A stretch of 64,000 nt of DNA from Diplolepis rosae (Eukaryota > Arthropoda > Insecta > Hymenoptera > Diplolepididae). The DNA is taken from the NCBI GenBank assembly GCA_030998225.1, contig JAPYXD010000308.1:5404001-5468000 (forward strand). The letters run 5' to 3'. Of this stretch, positions 33,431 through 46,280 are shown one piece after another. The position numbers and the translations under genes are program-made. How positions within the stretch are numbered: the first letter of the stretch is position 1; each line of letters begins with the position of its first letter. The notes under the pieces are model-generated. The model searched no databases and was not told where the DNA came from. It saw nothing but the letters and a program-made list of their open reading frames with translations.

Positions 33431-36400
33431 ACATATGTTCACATTTTAATTTCTGTGTCCATATGTCAGGTAGGAACCGGGTTGGGCTGGGTAGCATATG
33501 TACTTCCACCTTAACAATGTCAAAGCCGACAGCTGACTTTCAAAAAAAAAAAAAAGATCCGGGTAGAAACATATTTTCGTATTTTAATGTTTTGGTCCAT
33601 TTGTCAGGTAGTACGCGGAAGGGCCGAGTTGCTGATGTACTTTCACATTCATAATGTGAAAGCCGACAACTGCCTTTTAGAAAATGGACAGGCTCAGGGA
33701 AGATACATATGTTCACATTTTAATTTCTGGGTCCATATGTCAGGTAGGAACTTGGATGGGCTGGGAGCAGATGTACTTCCACCTTTACGATTTGCAAGTC
33801 GACAAATCCCTTTTAAAATACGGACTAGATCTGGGAAGTAACTTATTTCCGTATTTTGATTTCAGGATCCATATACCAGGTAGGAACCGGGTTGGGCTGG
33901 GTATTAGATGTACTTTCACCTTAATAATGTGAAAGACGACAACTGCCTTTTAGAAAATGGACAGGCTCAGGAAAGATACATATGTTCACATTTTAATTTC
34001 TGGGTCCATATGTCAGGTAGGAACTTGGATGGGCTGGGAGCAGATGTACTTCCACCTTTACGATTTGCAAGTCGACAATCCCTTTTAAAAAACGAACTAT
34101 ATCTGGGAAGTAACTTATTTCCGTATTTTAAATTCTGGATCCATATGTCAGGTAGGAACTGGGTAGCGACGAGTAGCAGATGTACTTTAACGTTAAAAAT
34201 TTCCAAGTCGACAACTGCAGTTTAAAAAACGGTATAGATCCGGGGAGTAACATATTTCCGTATTTTAATTTCTGGATCCATATACCAGGTAGGAACCGGG
34301 TTGGGCTGGGTATTAGATGTACTTTCACATTCATAATGTGAAAGCCGACAACTGCCTTTTAGAAAATGGACAGGCTCAGGGAAGATACATATGTTCACAT
34401 TTTAATTTCTGGAACCATATGGCAGGTAGGAACCGGGTTGGTCTGGGTAGCAGATGTATTTTCACCTTAACAATTTACAAGTTAAATGCCTTTCAGAAAG
34501 TAGAAAGGATCCGGGAAGATACATATATTCGTTTTTCAATTTCTGGGTCGTTATGTCAGGTAGAAACTTGGATGGGCTGGGAGCAGATGTACTTCCACCT
34601 TAATAATGTGCAAGCCGACAACTGCCTTTTAGAAAACGAACAGGAGCCGGTATGATAGATATATTCGAATTTCAATTTCTGGGTCCATATGTCAGGTAGG
34701 AACTGGGTAGGGACGAGTAGCAGATGTACTTTCACGTTAAAACTTTGCAAGTCGAAAACCACCTTTTAGAAAACGTACAGGATCCGGGAAGATACATATA
34801 TTCGCATTTTAATTTCTGGATCCATATGTCAGGTAGGAACCGGGTTGGGCTTGGTAGCAGATGTACTTTCAACTTAACAATGTTCATGCCGACAGCTGAC
34901 TTTTAAAAAAGAAACAAGATCCGGGTAGAAACATATTTTCGTATTTTAATTTTTTGGTCCATATGTCAGGTAGGACGCGAATGGGCTGGGTAGCAGATGT
35001 ACTTTCACCTTAATAATGTGCAAGCCGACAACTGCCTTTAAGAAAACCGACAGGCTCCGGGAAGATACATATATTCCCATTTTAAATTTTGGATCCATAT
35101 GTCAGGTAGAAACTTGGATGGGCTGGGAGCAGATGTACTTCCACCTTTACGATTTGCAAGTCGACAACTCCCTTTTAAAAAACGGACTAGATATGGGGAG
35201 TAACTTATTTCCGTATTATAATTTCTGGATCCATATGTCAGGTAGGAGCTGGGTAGGGACGAGTAGCAGATGTACTTCCACCTTAACGATTTGCAAGTCG
35301 ACAACTGCCCTTTAAAAACGGACTAGATCTGGGGAGTAACTTGTTTCCGTATTTTAATTTCTGGATCCATATACCAGGTAGGAACCGGGTTGGGCTGGGT
35401 AGCATATGTACTTCCACCTTAACAATGTCAAAGCCGACAGCTGACTTTCAAAAAGAAACAAGATCCGGGTAGAAACATATTTTCGTATTTTAATGTTTTG
35501 GTCCATATGTCAGGTAGTACGCGGATGGGCCGAGTTGCAGATGTACTTTCACCTTCGTAATGTGGAATCCGACAACTGCCTTTTTGAAAATGGACAGGCT
35601 CCGGGAAGAAACATATATTCACATTTTAATTTCTGGGTCCATATGTCAGGTAGGAACTTGGATGGGCTGGGAGCAGATGTACTTCCACCTTTACGATTTG
35701 CAAGTCGACAACTCCCTTTTAAAAAACGGACTAGATCTGGGAAGTAACTTATTTCCGTATTTTAATTTCTGGATCCATATGGCAGGTAGGAACTGGGAAG
35801 GGACGAGTAGCAGATGTACTTTCAAGATAAAAATTTGCAAGTCGAAAACTGCCTTTTAAAAAACGGACTAGCTGTGGGGAGTAACTTGTTTCCGTATTTT
35901 AATTTCTGGATCCATATACCAGTTACGAACCGGGTTAAACTGGGTAGCAGATGTATTTTCGACTTAACAATTTACAAGATAACTGCCTTTTAGAAAGTAG
36001 AAAGGATCCTTGTAGATACATATATTCGCATTTCAATTTCTGGATCCATATGTCAGGTAGGAACCGGGATGGGTTTGGTAGCTGGAGTAATTCCACCTTT
36101 ACGATTTGCAAGTCGACAACTCCCTTTTAAAAAACGGACTAGATCTGGGAATTATCTTATTTCCGTATTTTAATTTCTGGATCCATATGGCAGGTAGGAA
36201 CTGGGAAGGGACGAGTAGCAGATGTACTTTCAAGATAAAAATTTGCAAGTCGAAAACTGCCTTTTAAAAAACGGACTAGCTGTGGGGAGTAACTTGTTTC
36301 CGTATTTTAATTTCTGGATCCATATACCAGTTACGAACCGGGTTGAACTGGGTAGCAGATGTATTTTCAACTTAACAATTTAAAAGATAACTGCCTTTTA

Positions 36401-37440
36401 GAAAGTAGAAAGGATCCTGGTAGAAACCTATTTCCGTATTTTAATTTCTGGATCCATATACTAGGTAGGAACCGGGTTGGGCTGGGTAGCTGGTGTAATT
36501 CCACCTTTACGATTTGCAAGTCGACAACTCCCTTTTAAAAAACGGAATAGATCCGGGAAGTAACTTATTTCCGTATTTTAATTTCTCGATCCATATGGCA
36601 GGTAGGAACCGGGTTGGGCTGGGTAGCAGATGTATTTTCACCTTAACAATTTACAAGTTAAATGCCTTTCAGAAAGTAGAAAGGATCCGGGAAGATACAT
36701 ATATTCGTTTTTCAATTTCTGGGTCGATATGTCAGGTAGGAACTTAGATGGGCTGGGTAGCAGATGTACTTTCACCTTAATAATGTGCAAGGCGACAACT
36801 GCCTTTTAGATACGAACAGGAGCCGGTATGATACATATATTCGCATTTCAATTTCTGGGTCCATAAGTCAGGTAGGAACTGGATAGGGACGAGTAGCAGA
36901 TGTACTTTCACGTTAAAAATTTGCAAGTCGAAAACCACCTTTTAGAAAACGTACAGGATCCGGGAAGATACATATATTCGCATTTTAATTTCTGGATCCA
37001 TATGTCAGGTAGGAACCGGGTTGGGCTGGGTAGCAGATGTACTTTCAACTTAACAATGTTCATGCCGACAGCTGACTTTTAAAAAAGAAACAAGATCCGG
37101 GTAGAAACATATTTTCGTATTTTAATTTTTTGGTCCATATGTCAGGTAGGACGCGAATGGGCTGGGTAGCAGATGTACTTTCACCTTAATAATGTGCAAG
37201 CCGACAACTGCCTTTAAGAAAACGGACAGGCTCCGGTAAGATATATATATTCCCATTTTAAATTTTGGATCCATATGTAAGGTAGAAACTTGGATGGGCT
37301 GGGAGCAGATGTACTTCCACCGTTACGATTTGAAAGTAGACAACTCCCTTTTAAAAAACGGACCAGATCTGGGGAGTAACTTATTTCCCTTTTATAATTT
37401 CTGGATCCATATGTCAGGTAGTACGCTGAAGGGCCGAGTT
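33431..37440 (+). repeat. Mixed domain I monomers with repeated CCACC/ATGTTCATGCC module
   Basis: A module of a GAAAACCACCTTTTAG monomer followed by an AACAATGTTCATGCC monomer and a TTTTTTGGTCC monomer begins near 34,728 and 36,904, 2,176 bp apart (16 monomers). It recurs near 40,033 and 41,530. The stretch 34,860-35,748 matches 6,318-7,206. CAAGATAAAAATTTGC monomers occur near 35,814 and 36,227. Confidence 0.72.
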
Positions 37441-39760
37441 GCTGATGTACTTTCACATTCATAATGTGAAAGCCAACAACTGCCTTTTAGAAAATGGACA
37501 GGCTCAGGGAAGATACATATGTTCACATTTTAATTTCTGGATCCATATACCAGGTAGGAACCGGGTTGGGCTGGGTAGCATATGTACTTCCACCTTAACA
37601 ATGTCAAAGCCGACAGCTGACTTTCAAAAAAAAAAAGATCCTGGTAGAAACATATTTTCGAATTTTAATGTTTTGGTCCATATGTCAGGTAGTACGCGGA
37701 TGGGCCGAGTTGCAGATGTACTTTCACCTTCGTAATGTGAAAGCCGACAACTGCCTTTAAGAAAACGGACAGGCTCCGGTAAGATACATATATTCACATT
37801 GTAATTTCTGGGTCCATATGTCATGTAGGAACTTGGATGGGCTGGGAGCAGATGTACTTCCACCTTAATAATGTGCAAGCCGACAACTGCCTTTAAGAAA
37901 ACGGACCGGCTCCGGGAAGATACATATATTCACATTTTAATTTCTGGGTCCATATGTCAGGTAGGAACTTGGATGGGCTGGGAGCAGATGTATTTTCACG
38001 TTAACAATGTGCAAGCCGACAACTGCCTTTTAGAAAACGGACAGGCTCCGGGAAGATACATATATTCACATTTTAATTTCTGGGTCCATATGTCATGTAG
38101 GAACTTGGATGGGCTGGGAGCAGATGTACTTCCACCTTTACGATTTGCAAGTCGACAACTGCCTTTTAAAAAACGGACTAGATCTGGGGAGTAACTTGTT
38201 TCCGTTTTATAATTTCTGGATCCATATGTCAGGTAGTACGCGGATGGGCCGAGTTGCAGATGTACTTTCACCTTCGTAATGTGAAAGCCGACAACTGCCT
38301 TTTAGAAAATGGACAGGCTCCGGGAAGATACATATATTCACATTTTAATTTCTGGGTCCATATGTCATGTAGGAACTTGGATGGGCTGGGAGCAGATGTA
38401 CTTCCACCTTTACGATTTGCAAGTCGACAACTCCCTATTAAAAACGGACTAGATCTGGGGAGTAACTTATTTCCCTTTTATAATTTCTGGATCCATATGT
38501 CAGGTAGTACGCGGAAGGGCCGAGTTGCTGATGTACTTTCACATTCATAATGTGAAAGCCGACAACTGCCTTTTAGAAAATGGACAGGTTTAGGGAAGAT
38601 ACATATGTTCACATTTTAATTTCTGGGTCCATATGTCAGGTAGGAACTTGGATGGGCTGGGAGCAGATGTACTTTCACCTTAATAATGTGCAAGCCGACA
38701 ACTGCCTTTTAGAAAACGGACAGGCTCCGGTAAGATACATATATTCACATTTTAATTTCTGGGTCCATATGTCATGTAGGAACTTGGATGGGCTGGGAGC
38801 AGATGTACTTCCACCTTTACGATTTGCAAGTCGACAACTCCCTTTTAAAAAACGGACTAGATCTGGGGAGTAACTTATTTCCGTTTTATAATTTCTGGAT
38901 CCATATGTCAGGTAGTACGCGGAAGGGCCGAGTTGCTGATGTACTTTCACATTCATAATGTGAAAGCCGACAACTGCCTTTTAGAAAATGGACAGGCTCA
39001 GGGAAGATACATATGTTCACATTTTAATTTCTGGGTCCATATGTCAGGTAGGAACTTGGATGGGCTGGGAGCAGATGTACTTCCACCTTTACGATTTGCA
39101 AGTCAACAACTGCCTTTTAAAAAACGGACTAGATCTGGGGAGTAACTTGTTTCCGTATTTTAATTTCTGGATCCATATACCAGGTACGAACCGGGTTGGG
39201 CTGGGTATTAGATGTACTTTCACATTCATAATGTAAAAGCCGACAACTGCCTTTTAGAAAATGGACAGGCTCAGGGAAGATACATATATTCACATTTTAA
39301 TTTCTGGGTCCATATGTCACGTAGGAACTTGGATGGGCTGGGAGCAGATGTACTTCCACCTTTACGATTTGCAAGGCCACAACTGCCTTTTAAAAAACGG
39401 ACTAGATCTGGGAAGTAACTTATTTCCGTATTTTAATTTCTGGATCCATATGTCAGGTAGGAACTGGGTAGGGACGAGTAGCAGATGTACTTTCACGTTA
39501 AAAATTTCCAAGTCGACAACTGCATTTTAAAAAACGGAATAGATCCGGGGTGTAACTTATTTCTGTATTTTAATTTCTGGATCCATATACCAGGTAGGAA
39601 CCGGGTTGGGCTGGGTATTAGTAGTACTTTCACATTCATAATGTGAAAGCCGACAACTGCCTTTTAGAAAACGGACATGCTCCGGGAAGATACATATATT
39701 CACATTTTAATTTCTGGGTCCATATGTCATGTAGGAACTTGGATGGGCTGGGAGCAGATG
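37441..39760 (+). repeat. Class A/B-rich block
   Basis: Class A monomers start near 37,444, 38,533, 38,938, 39,215 and 39,622, mixed with CTTCGTAATGTG, AATAATGTGCAAGCC and class B monomers. There is no regular short HOR, but every pairwise junction type occurs elsewhere in domain I. This is the last part of the window with perfect-dyad class A monomers. Confidence 0.72.
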
Positions 39761-42700
39761 TATTTTCACCTTAACAATTTACAAGTTAAATGCCTTTCAG
39801 AAAGTAGAAAGGATCCGGGAAGATACATATATTCGTTTTTCAATTTCTGGGTCGATATGTCAGGTAGGAACTTAGATGGGCTGGGTAGCAGATGTACTTT
39901 CACCTTAATAATGTGCAAGCCGACAACTGCCTTTTAGAAAACGAACAGGAGCCGGTATGATACATATATTCGCATTTCAATTTCTGGGTCCATATGTCAG
40001 GTAGGAACTGGGTAGGGACGAGTAGCAGATGTACTTTCACGTTAAAAATTTGCAAGTCGAAAACCACCTTTTAGAAAACGTACAGGATCCGGGAAGATAC
40101 ATATATTCCCATTTTAAATTTTGGATCCATATGTCAGGTAGAAACGGGGTTGGGCTTGGTAGCAGATGTACTTTCAACTTAACAATGTTCATGCCGACAG
40201 CTGACTTTTAAAAAAGAAACAAGATCCGGGTAGAAACATATTTTCGTATTTTAATTTTTTGGTCCATATGTCAGGTAGGACGCGAATGGGCTGGGTAGCA
40301 GATTTACTTTCACCTTCATAATGTGAAAGCCGACAACTGCCTTTTAGAAAACGGACAGGCTCAGGTAAGATACATATATTCCCATTTTAATTTTTGGATC
40401 CATATGTCAGGTAGAAACTTGGATGGGCTGGGAGCAGATGTACTTCCACCTTTACGATTTGCAAGTCGACAACTCCCTTTTAAAAAACGGACTAGATATG
40501 GGGAGTAACTTATTTCCGTATTATAATTTCTGGATCCATATGTCAGGTAGGAGCTGGGTAGGGACGAGTAGCAGATGTACTTCCACCTTAACGATTTGCA
40601 AGTCGACAACTCCCTTTTAAAAAACGGACAAGATCAGGGGAGTAACGTGCTTCCGTATTTTAATTTCTGGATCCATATACCAGGTAGGAACCGGGTTGGG
40701 CTGGGTAGCATATGTACTTCCACCTTAACAATGTCAAAGCCGACAGCTGACTTTCAAAAAGAAACAAGATCCGGGTAGAAACATATTTTCGTATTTTAAT
40801 GTTTTGGTCCATATGTAAGTAGTACGCGGATGGGCCGAGTTGCAGATGTACTTTCACCTTCGTAATGTGAAAGCCGACAACTGCCTTTTAGAAAATGGAC
40901 GGGCTACGGGAAGATACATATATTCACATTTTAATTTCTGGGTCCATATGTCAGGTAGGAACTTGGATGGGCTGGGAGCAGATGTACTTCCACCTTTACG
41001 ATTTGCAAGTCGACAACTCCCTTTTAAAAAACGGACTAGATCTGGGAAGTAACTTATTTCCGTATTTTAATTTCTGGATCCATATGGCAGGTAGGAACTG
41101 GGTAGGGACGAGTAGCAGATGTACTTTCAAGATAAAAATTTGCAAGTCGACAACTCCCTTTTAAAAAACGGACTAGATCTGGGAATTAACTTATTTACGT
41201 AATTTAATTTCTGGATCCATATGGCAGGTAGGAACCGGGTTGGGCTGGGTAGCAGATGTATTTTCACCTTAACAATTTACAAGTTAAAAGCCTTTCAGAA
41301 AGTAGAAAGGATCCGGGAAGATACATATATTCGTTTTTCAATTTCTGGGTCGATATGTCAGGTAGGAACTTAGATGGGCTGGGTAGCAGATGTACTTTCA
41401 CCTTAATAATGTGCAAGCCGACAACTGCCTTTTAGATACGAACAGGACACCGTAAAATACAAATAATCGCATTTCAATTTATGGGTCCATATGTAAGGTA
41501 GGAACTGGCTAGGGACGAGTAGCGGATGTACTTTCACGTTAAAAATTTGCAAGTCGAAAACCACCTTTTAGAAAACGTACAGGATCCGGGAAGATACATA
41601 TATTCGCATTTTAATTTCTGGATCCATATGTCAGGTAGCAACCGGGTTGGGCTGGGTAGCAGATGTACTTTCAACTTAACAATGTTCATGCCGACAGCTG
41701 ACTTTTAAAAAAGAAACAAGATCCGGGTAGAAACATATTTTCGTATTTTAATTTTTTTGGTCCATATGTCAGGTAGTACGCGAATGGGCTGGGTAGCAGA
41801 TGTACTTTCACCTTAATAATGTGCAAGCCGACAACTGCCTTTAAGAAAACGGACAGGCTCCGGTAAGATACATATATTCCCATTTTAAATTTTGGATCCA
41901 TATGTAAGGTAGAAACTTGGATGGGCTGGGAGCAGATGTACTTCCACCTTTACGATTTGCAAGTCGACAACTCCCTTTTAAAAAACGGACTAGATCTGGG
42001 AAGTAACTTATTTCCGTATTTTAATTTCTGGATCCATATGGCAGGTAGGAACTGGGAAGGGACGAGTAGCAGATGTACTTTCAAGATAAAAATTTGCAAG
42101 TCGAAAACTGCCTTTTAAAAAACGGACTAGCTGTGGGGAGTAACTTGTTTCCGTATTTTAATTTCTGGATCCATATACCAGTTACGAACCGGGTTAAACT
42201 GGGTAGCAGATGTATTTTCGACTTAACAATTTACAAGATAACTGCCTTTTAGAAAGTAGAAAGGATCCTTGAAGATACATATATTCGCATTTCAATTTCT
42301 GGGTCCATATGTCAGGTAGGAACTGGGTAGGGACGAGTAGCAGATGTACTTTCACGTTAAAAATTTCCAAGTCGACAACTGCATTTTAAAAAACGGAATA
42401 GATCCGGGGTGTAACTTATTTCTGTATTTTAATTTCTGGATCCATATGTCAGCTAGGAACCGGGTTGGGCTGGGTAGCAGATGTACTTTCACCTTAACAA
42501 TATACAAGATAACTGCCTTTTAGAAAGTAGAAACGATCCTTGTAGACACATATATTCGCATTTCAATTTCTGGGTCCATATGTCAGGTAGGAACTTGGAT
42601 GGGCTGGGAGCAGATGTGCTTCCACCTTAACGATTTGCAAGTCGTCAACTGCCCTTTAAAAACGGACTAGATCTGGGGAGTAACTTATTTCCGTATTTTA

Positions 42701-43277
42701 ATATCTGGATCCATATGTCAGGTAGGAACTTGGATGGGCTGGGAGCTGATGTACATCCACCTTAACGATTTGTAAGTCGACAACTGCCTTTTAAAAAACG
42801 GACTAGATCTGGGGAGTAACTTGTTTCCGTATTTTAATTTCTGCATCCATATGTCAGGTAGGAACTGGGTAGCGACGAGTAGCAGATGTACTTTCACGTT
42901 AAAAATTTGTAAGTCGAAAAATGCCTTTTAAAAAACGGAGTATATCTGGGTAGTAACTTGTTTCCGTATTTTAATTTTTTGGTCCATATGTCAGGTAGGA
43001 CGTGGATGGGCTGGGTAGTAGATGAACTTTAACCTTAACGATATGCAAGTCGAAAAATGCCTTTTAAAAAACGGAGTAGATCTGGGGAGTAACTTATTTC
43101 CGTATTTTAATTTTTTGGTCCATATGTGAGGTAGGACGTGGATGGGCTGGGTAGTAGATGAACTTTCACCTTAACGATATGCGAGTCGAAAACTGCCTTT
43201 TAGAAAACGGACTAGATCTGGGGAGTAACTTATTTCCGTATTTTAATTTTTTGGTCCATATGTCAGGTAGGACGTGG
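39761..43277 (+). repeat. Last domain I segment and transition
   Basis: The CCACC/ATGTTCATGCC module recurs near 40,033 and 41,530 (1,497 bp, 11 monomers). The stretch near 40.3-40.6 kb matches 6.45-6.77 kb. From about 42.97 kb, monomers with GGACGTGGATGGGCTGGGTAGTAGATGAAC appear in tandem three times, leading into the shared block at 43,278. Confidence 0.72.
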
Positions 43278-44028
43278 ATGGGCTGGGTAGTAGATGAACT
43301 TCCACCTTAACGATTTGCAAGTCGACAACTGCCTTTTAAAAAACGGACTAGATCTGGGGAGTAACTTGTTTCCGTATTTTAATTTCTGCATCCATATGTC
43401 AGGTAGGAACTGGGTAGCGACGAGTAGCAGATGTACTTTCACGTTAAAAATTTGTAAGTCGAAAAATGCCTTTTAAAAAACGGAGTAGATCTGGGGAGTA
43501 ACTTGTTTCCGTATTTTAATTTCTGGATTCATATACCAGGTAGGAACCGGGTTGGGCTGGGAGCAGATGTACATCCACCTTAACGATTTGCAAGTCGACA
43601 ACTACCTTTTAAAAAACGGACTACATCCGGGTAGATACTTATTTGCGTATTTCAATTTCTGGATCCAGATGTCAGGTAGGAACTGGGTAGCGACGAGTAG
43701 CAGATGTACTTTCACGTTAAAAATTTGTAAGTCGAAAAATGCCTTTTAAAAAACGTAGTAGATCTGGGGAGTAACTTGTTTCCGTATTTTAATTTCTGGA
43801 TCCATTTACCAGGTAGGAACCTGGTTGGGCTGGGAGCAGATGTACTTCCACCTTAACGATTTGTAAGTCGAAATCTGCCTTTTAGAAGACGGGCAGGATC
43901 GAAGAAGGTACATATATTCGCATTTCAATTTCTGGATCCATATGTCAGGTAGGAACCGGGTTGGGCTGGGTAGCAGATGAACTTTTACCTTAACGATTTG
44001 CAAGTCGACAACTGCCTTTTAGAAAACG
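43278..44028 (+). repeat. Block shared with 28.31-29.06 kb
   Basis: Collinear with 28,310-29,060 with an offset of 14,968 bp and only scattered differences. It sits at the edge between domain I and domain II and already carries AGAAGACGGGCAGG and GATCGAAGAAGG. Confidence 0.78.
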
Positions 44029-46280
44029 GACTACATCCGGGTGGATACCTATTTCCGTATTTCAATTTCTGGATCCATATGTCAGGTAGCAACCGTGTTG
44101 GGCTGGGAGCAGATGAACTTTTACCTTAACGATTTGCAAGTCGACAACTCTCTTTTAAAAAACGGATTAGAGCCGGGTAGAAACTTATTTCCGTATTTCA
44201 ATTTCTGGATCCATATTTCAGGTAGGAACCGGGTTGGGCTGGATAGCAGATGTACTTTCACCTTAAAGATTTGCAAGTATACAACATCCTTTTAAAAAAC
44301 GGACTACATCCGGGCAGATACTCATTTCCGTATTTCAATTTCTAGATCCACATGTCAGGTAGAAACCGGGTTGGGATGGATAGCAGATGAACGTTTACCT
44401 TAACAATTTGCAAGCCAACAACTTCCTTTTAGAAAAAGGACAGGATCCGGGAAGATACATATATTCGCATTTCAATTTCTGGATCCATATTTCAGGTAGG
44501 AACCGGGTTGGGCTGGATAGCAGATGTGCTTTCACCTTAATGATTTGCAAGTCGACAACTCTCTTTTAAAAAACGGATTAGAGCCGGGTAGAAACTTATT
44601 TCCGTATTTCAATTTCTGGATCCATATTTCAGGTTGGAACCGCGTTGGGCTGGATAGCAGATGTACTTTCACCTTAAAGATTTGCAAGTCGACAATTGCC
44701 TTTTAAAAAACGGATTCGATTCGGGCAGATACTTATTTGCGTATTTCAATTGCTGGATCCACATGTCAGGTAGGACGCGAATGGGCTGGGTAGTAGATGA
44801 ACTTTCACCTTAACGATTTGCGAGTCGAAAACTGCCCTTTAAAAACGGACTAGATCTGGGGAGTAACTTGATTCCGTATTTTAATTTCTAGATCCATATG
44901 CCAGGTAGAAACTGGGTAGGGACGAGTAGTAGATGTACTTTCACCTTAACAATTTACAAGATAATTGCCTTTTAGAAAGTAGAAAGGATCCTTGAAGATA
45001 CATATATTCGCATTTCAATTTCTGGGTCCATATGTCAGGTAGGAACTTGGATGGGCTGGGAGCAGATGTGCTTCCACTTTAACGATTTGCAAGTCGACAA
45101 CTGCCCTTTAAAAGCGGACTAGATCTGGGGAGTAACTTATTTCCGTATTTTAATTTCTGGATCCATATGTCAGGTAGGAACTGGGTAGCGACGAGTAGCA
45201 AATGTAATTTCACGTTAACAATTTGCAAGTCGAAAAATGCATTTTAAAAAACGGAGTAGATCTGGGGAGTAACTTGTTTCCGTATTTTAATTTCTGGATC
45301 CATATAGCTGGTAGGAACCGGGTTGGGCTGGGAGCAGATGTACTTCCACCTTAACGATTTGCAAGTCGACAACTGCCTTTTAAAAAACGGACTACTTCCG
45401 CGTAGATACTTATTTGCGTATTTCAATTTCTGGATCCATATGTCAGGTAGGAACCGGGTTGCGCAGGGTAGGAGAAGTACTTTCACCTTAACGATTTGCA
45501 AGCCGACAACTGCCTTTTAAAAAACGGATTCGATCCGGGTAGATACTTATTTGCGTATTTCAATTTTAGGATCCTTATCTCAGGTAGGAACCGGGTTGCG
45601 CTGGGTAGCAGATGAAAGTTTTACCTTAACAATTTGCAAGCCAACAACTTTCTTTTAGAAAAAAGACAGGATCCGGGAAGATACATATATTCGCATTTCA
45701 ATTTCTGGATCCATATGTCAGGTAGGAACCGGGTTGGGCTGGGTAGCAGATGTAATTTCACCTTAATGACTTGTAAGTCGACATCTGCCTTTTAGAAGAC
45801 GGGCAGGATCGAAGAAGGTACATATATTCGCATGTCAATTTCTGAATCCATATGTCAGGTAGGAACCGGGTTTTGCTGGGTAGCAGATGAACTTTTACCT
45901 TAACGATTTGCAAGTCGACAACTGCCTTTTTAAAAAACGGACTACATCCGGGTAGATACTTATTTCCGTATTTCAATTTCTGGATCCACATGTCAGGTAG
46001 GAACCGGGTTGGGCTGGGTAGTAGATGAACTTTCACCTTAACTATTTGTAAGTCGACATCTGCCTTTTAGAAGACGGTCAGGATCGAAGAAGGTACATAT
46101 ATCCGCATTTCAGCTTCTGGATTCATATTTCAGGTAGGAACCGGGTTGGGCTGGATAGCAGATGTACTTTCACCTTAACGATTTGCAAGTAGACAACATC
46201 CTTCTAAAAAACGGAGTACATCCGGGTAGATACTTATTTCCGTATTTCAATTTCAGGATCCATATGTCAGGTAGAAACCG
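44029..46280 (+). repeat. Domain II monomers; 44.76-46.24 kb recurs at 50.92-52.54 kb
   Basis: Typical domain II variants are GATGAACTTTTACC, GCAAGCCAACAACTT, TATTTGCGTATTTCAATTTTAGG and GGGTTGCGCAGGG. The part from about 44,760 matches 50,920 onward with offsets from 6,161 to 6,300 bp. The change in offset equals one extra monomer in the downstream copy near 52.2 kb. Confidence 0.75.
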
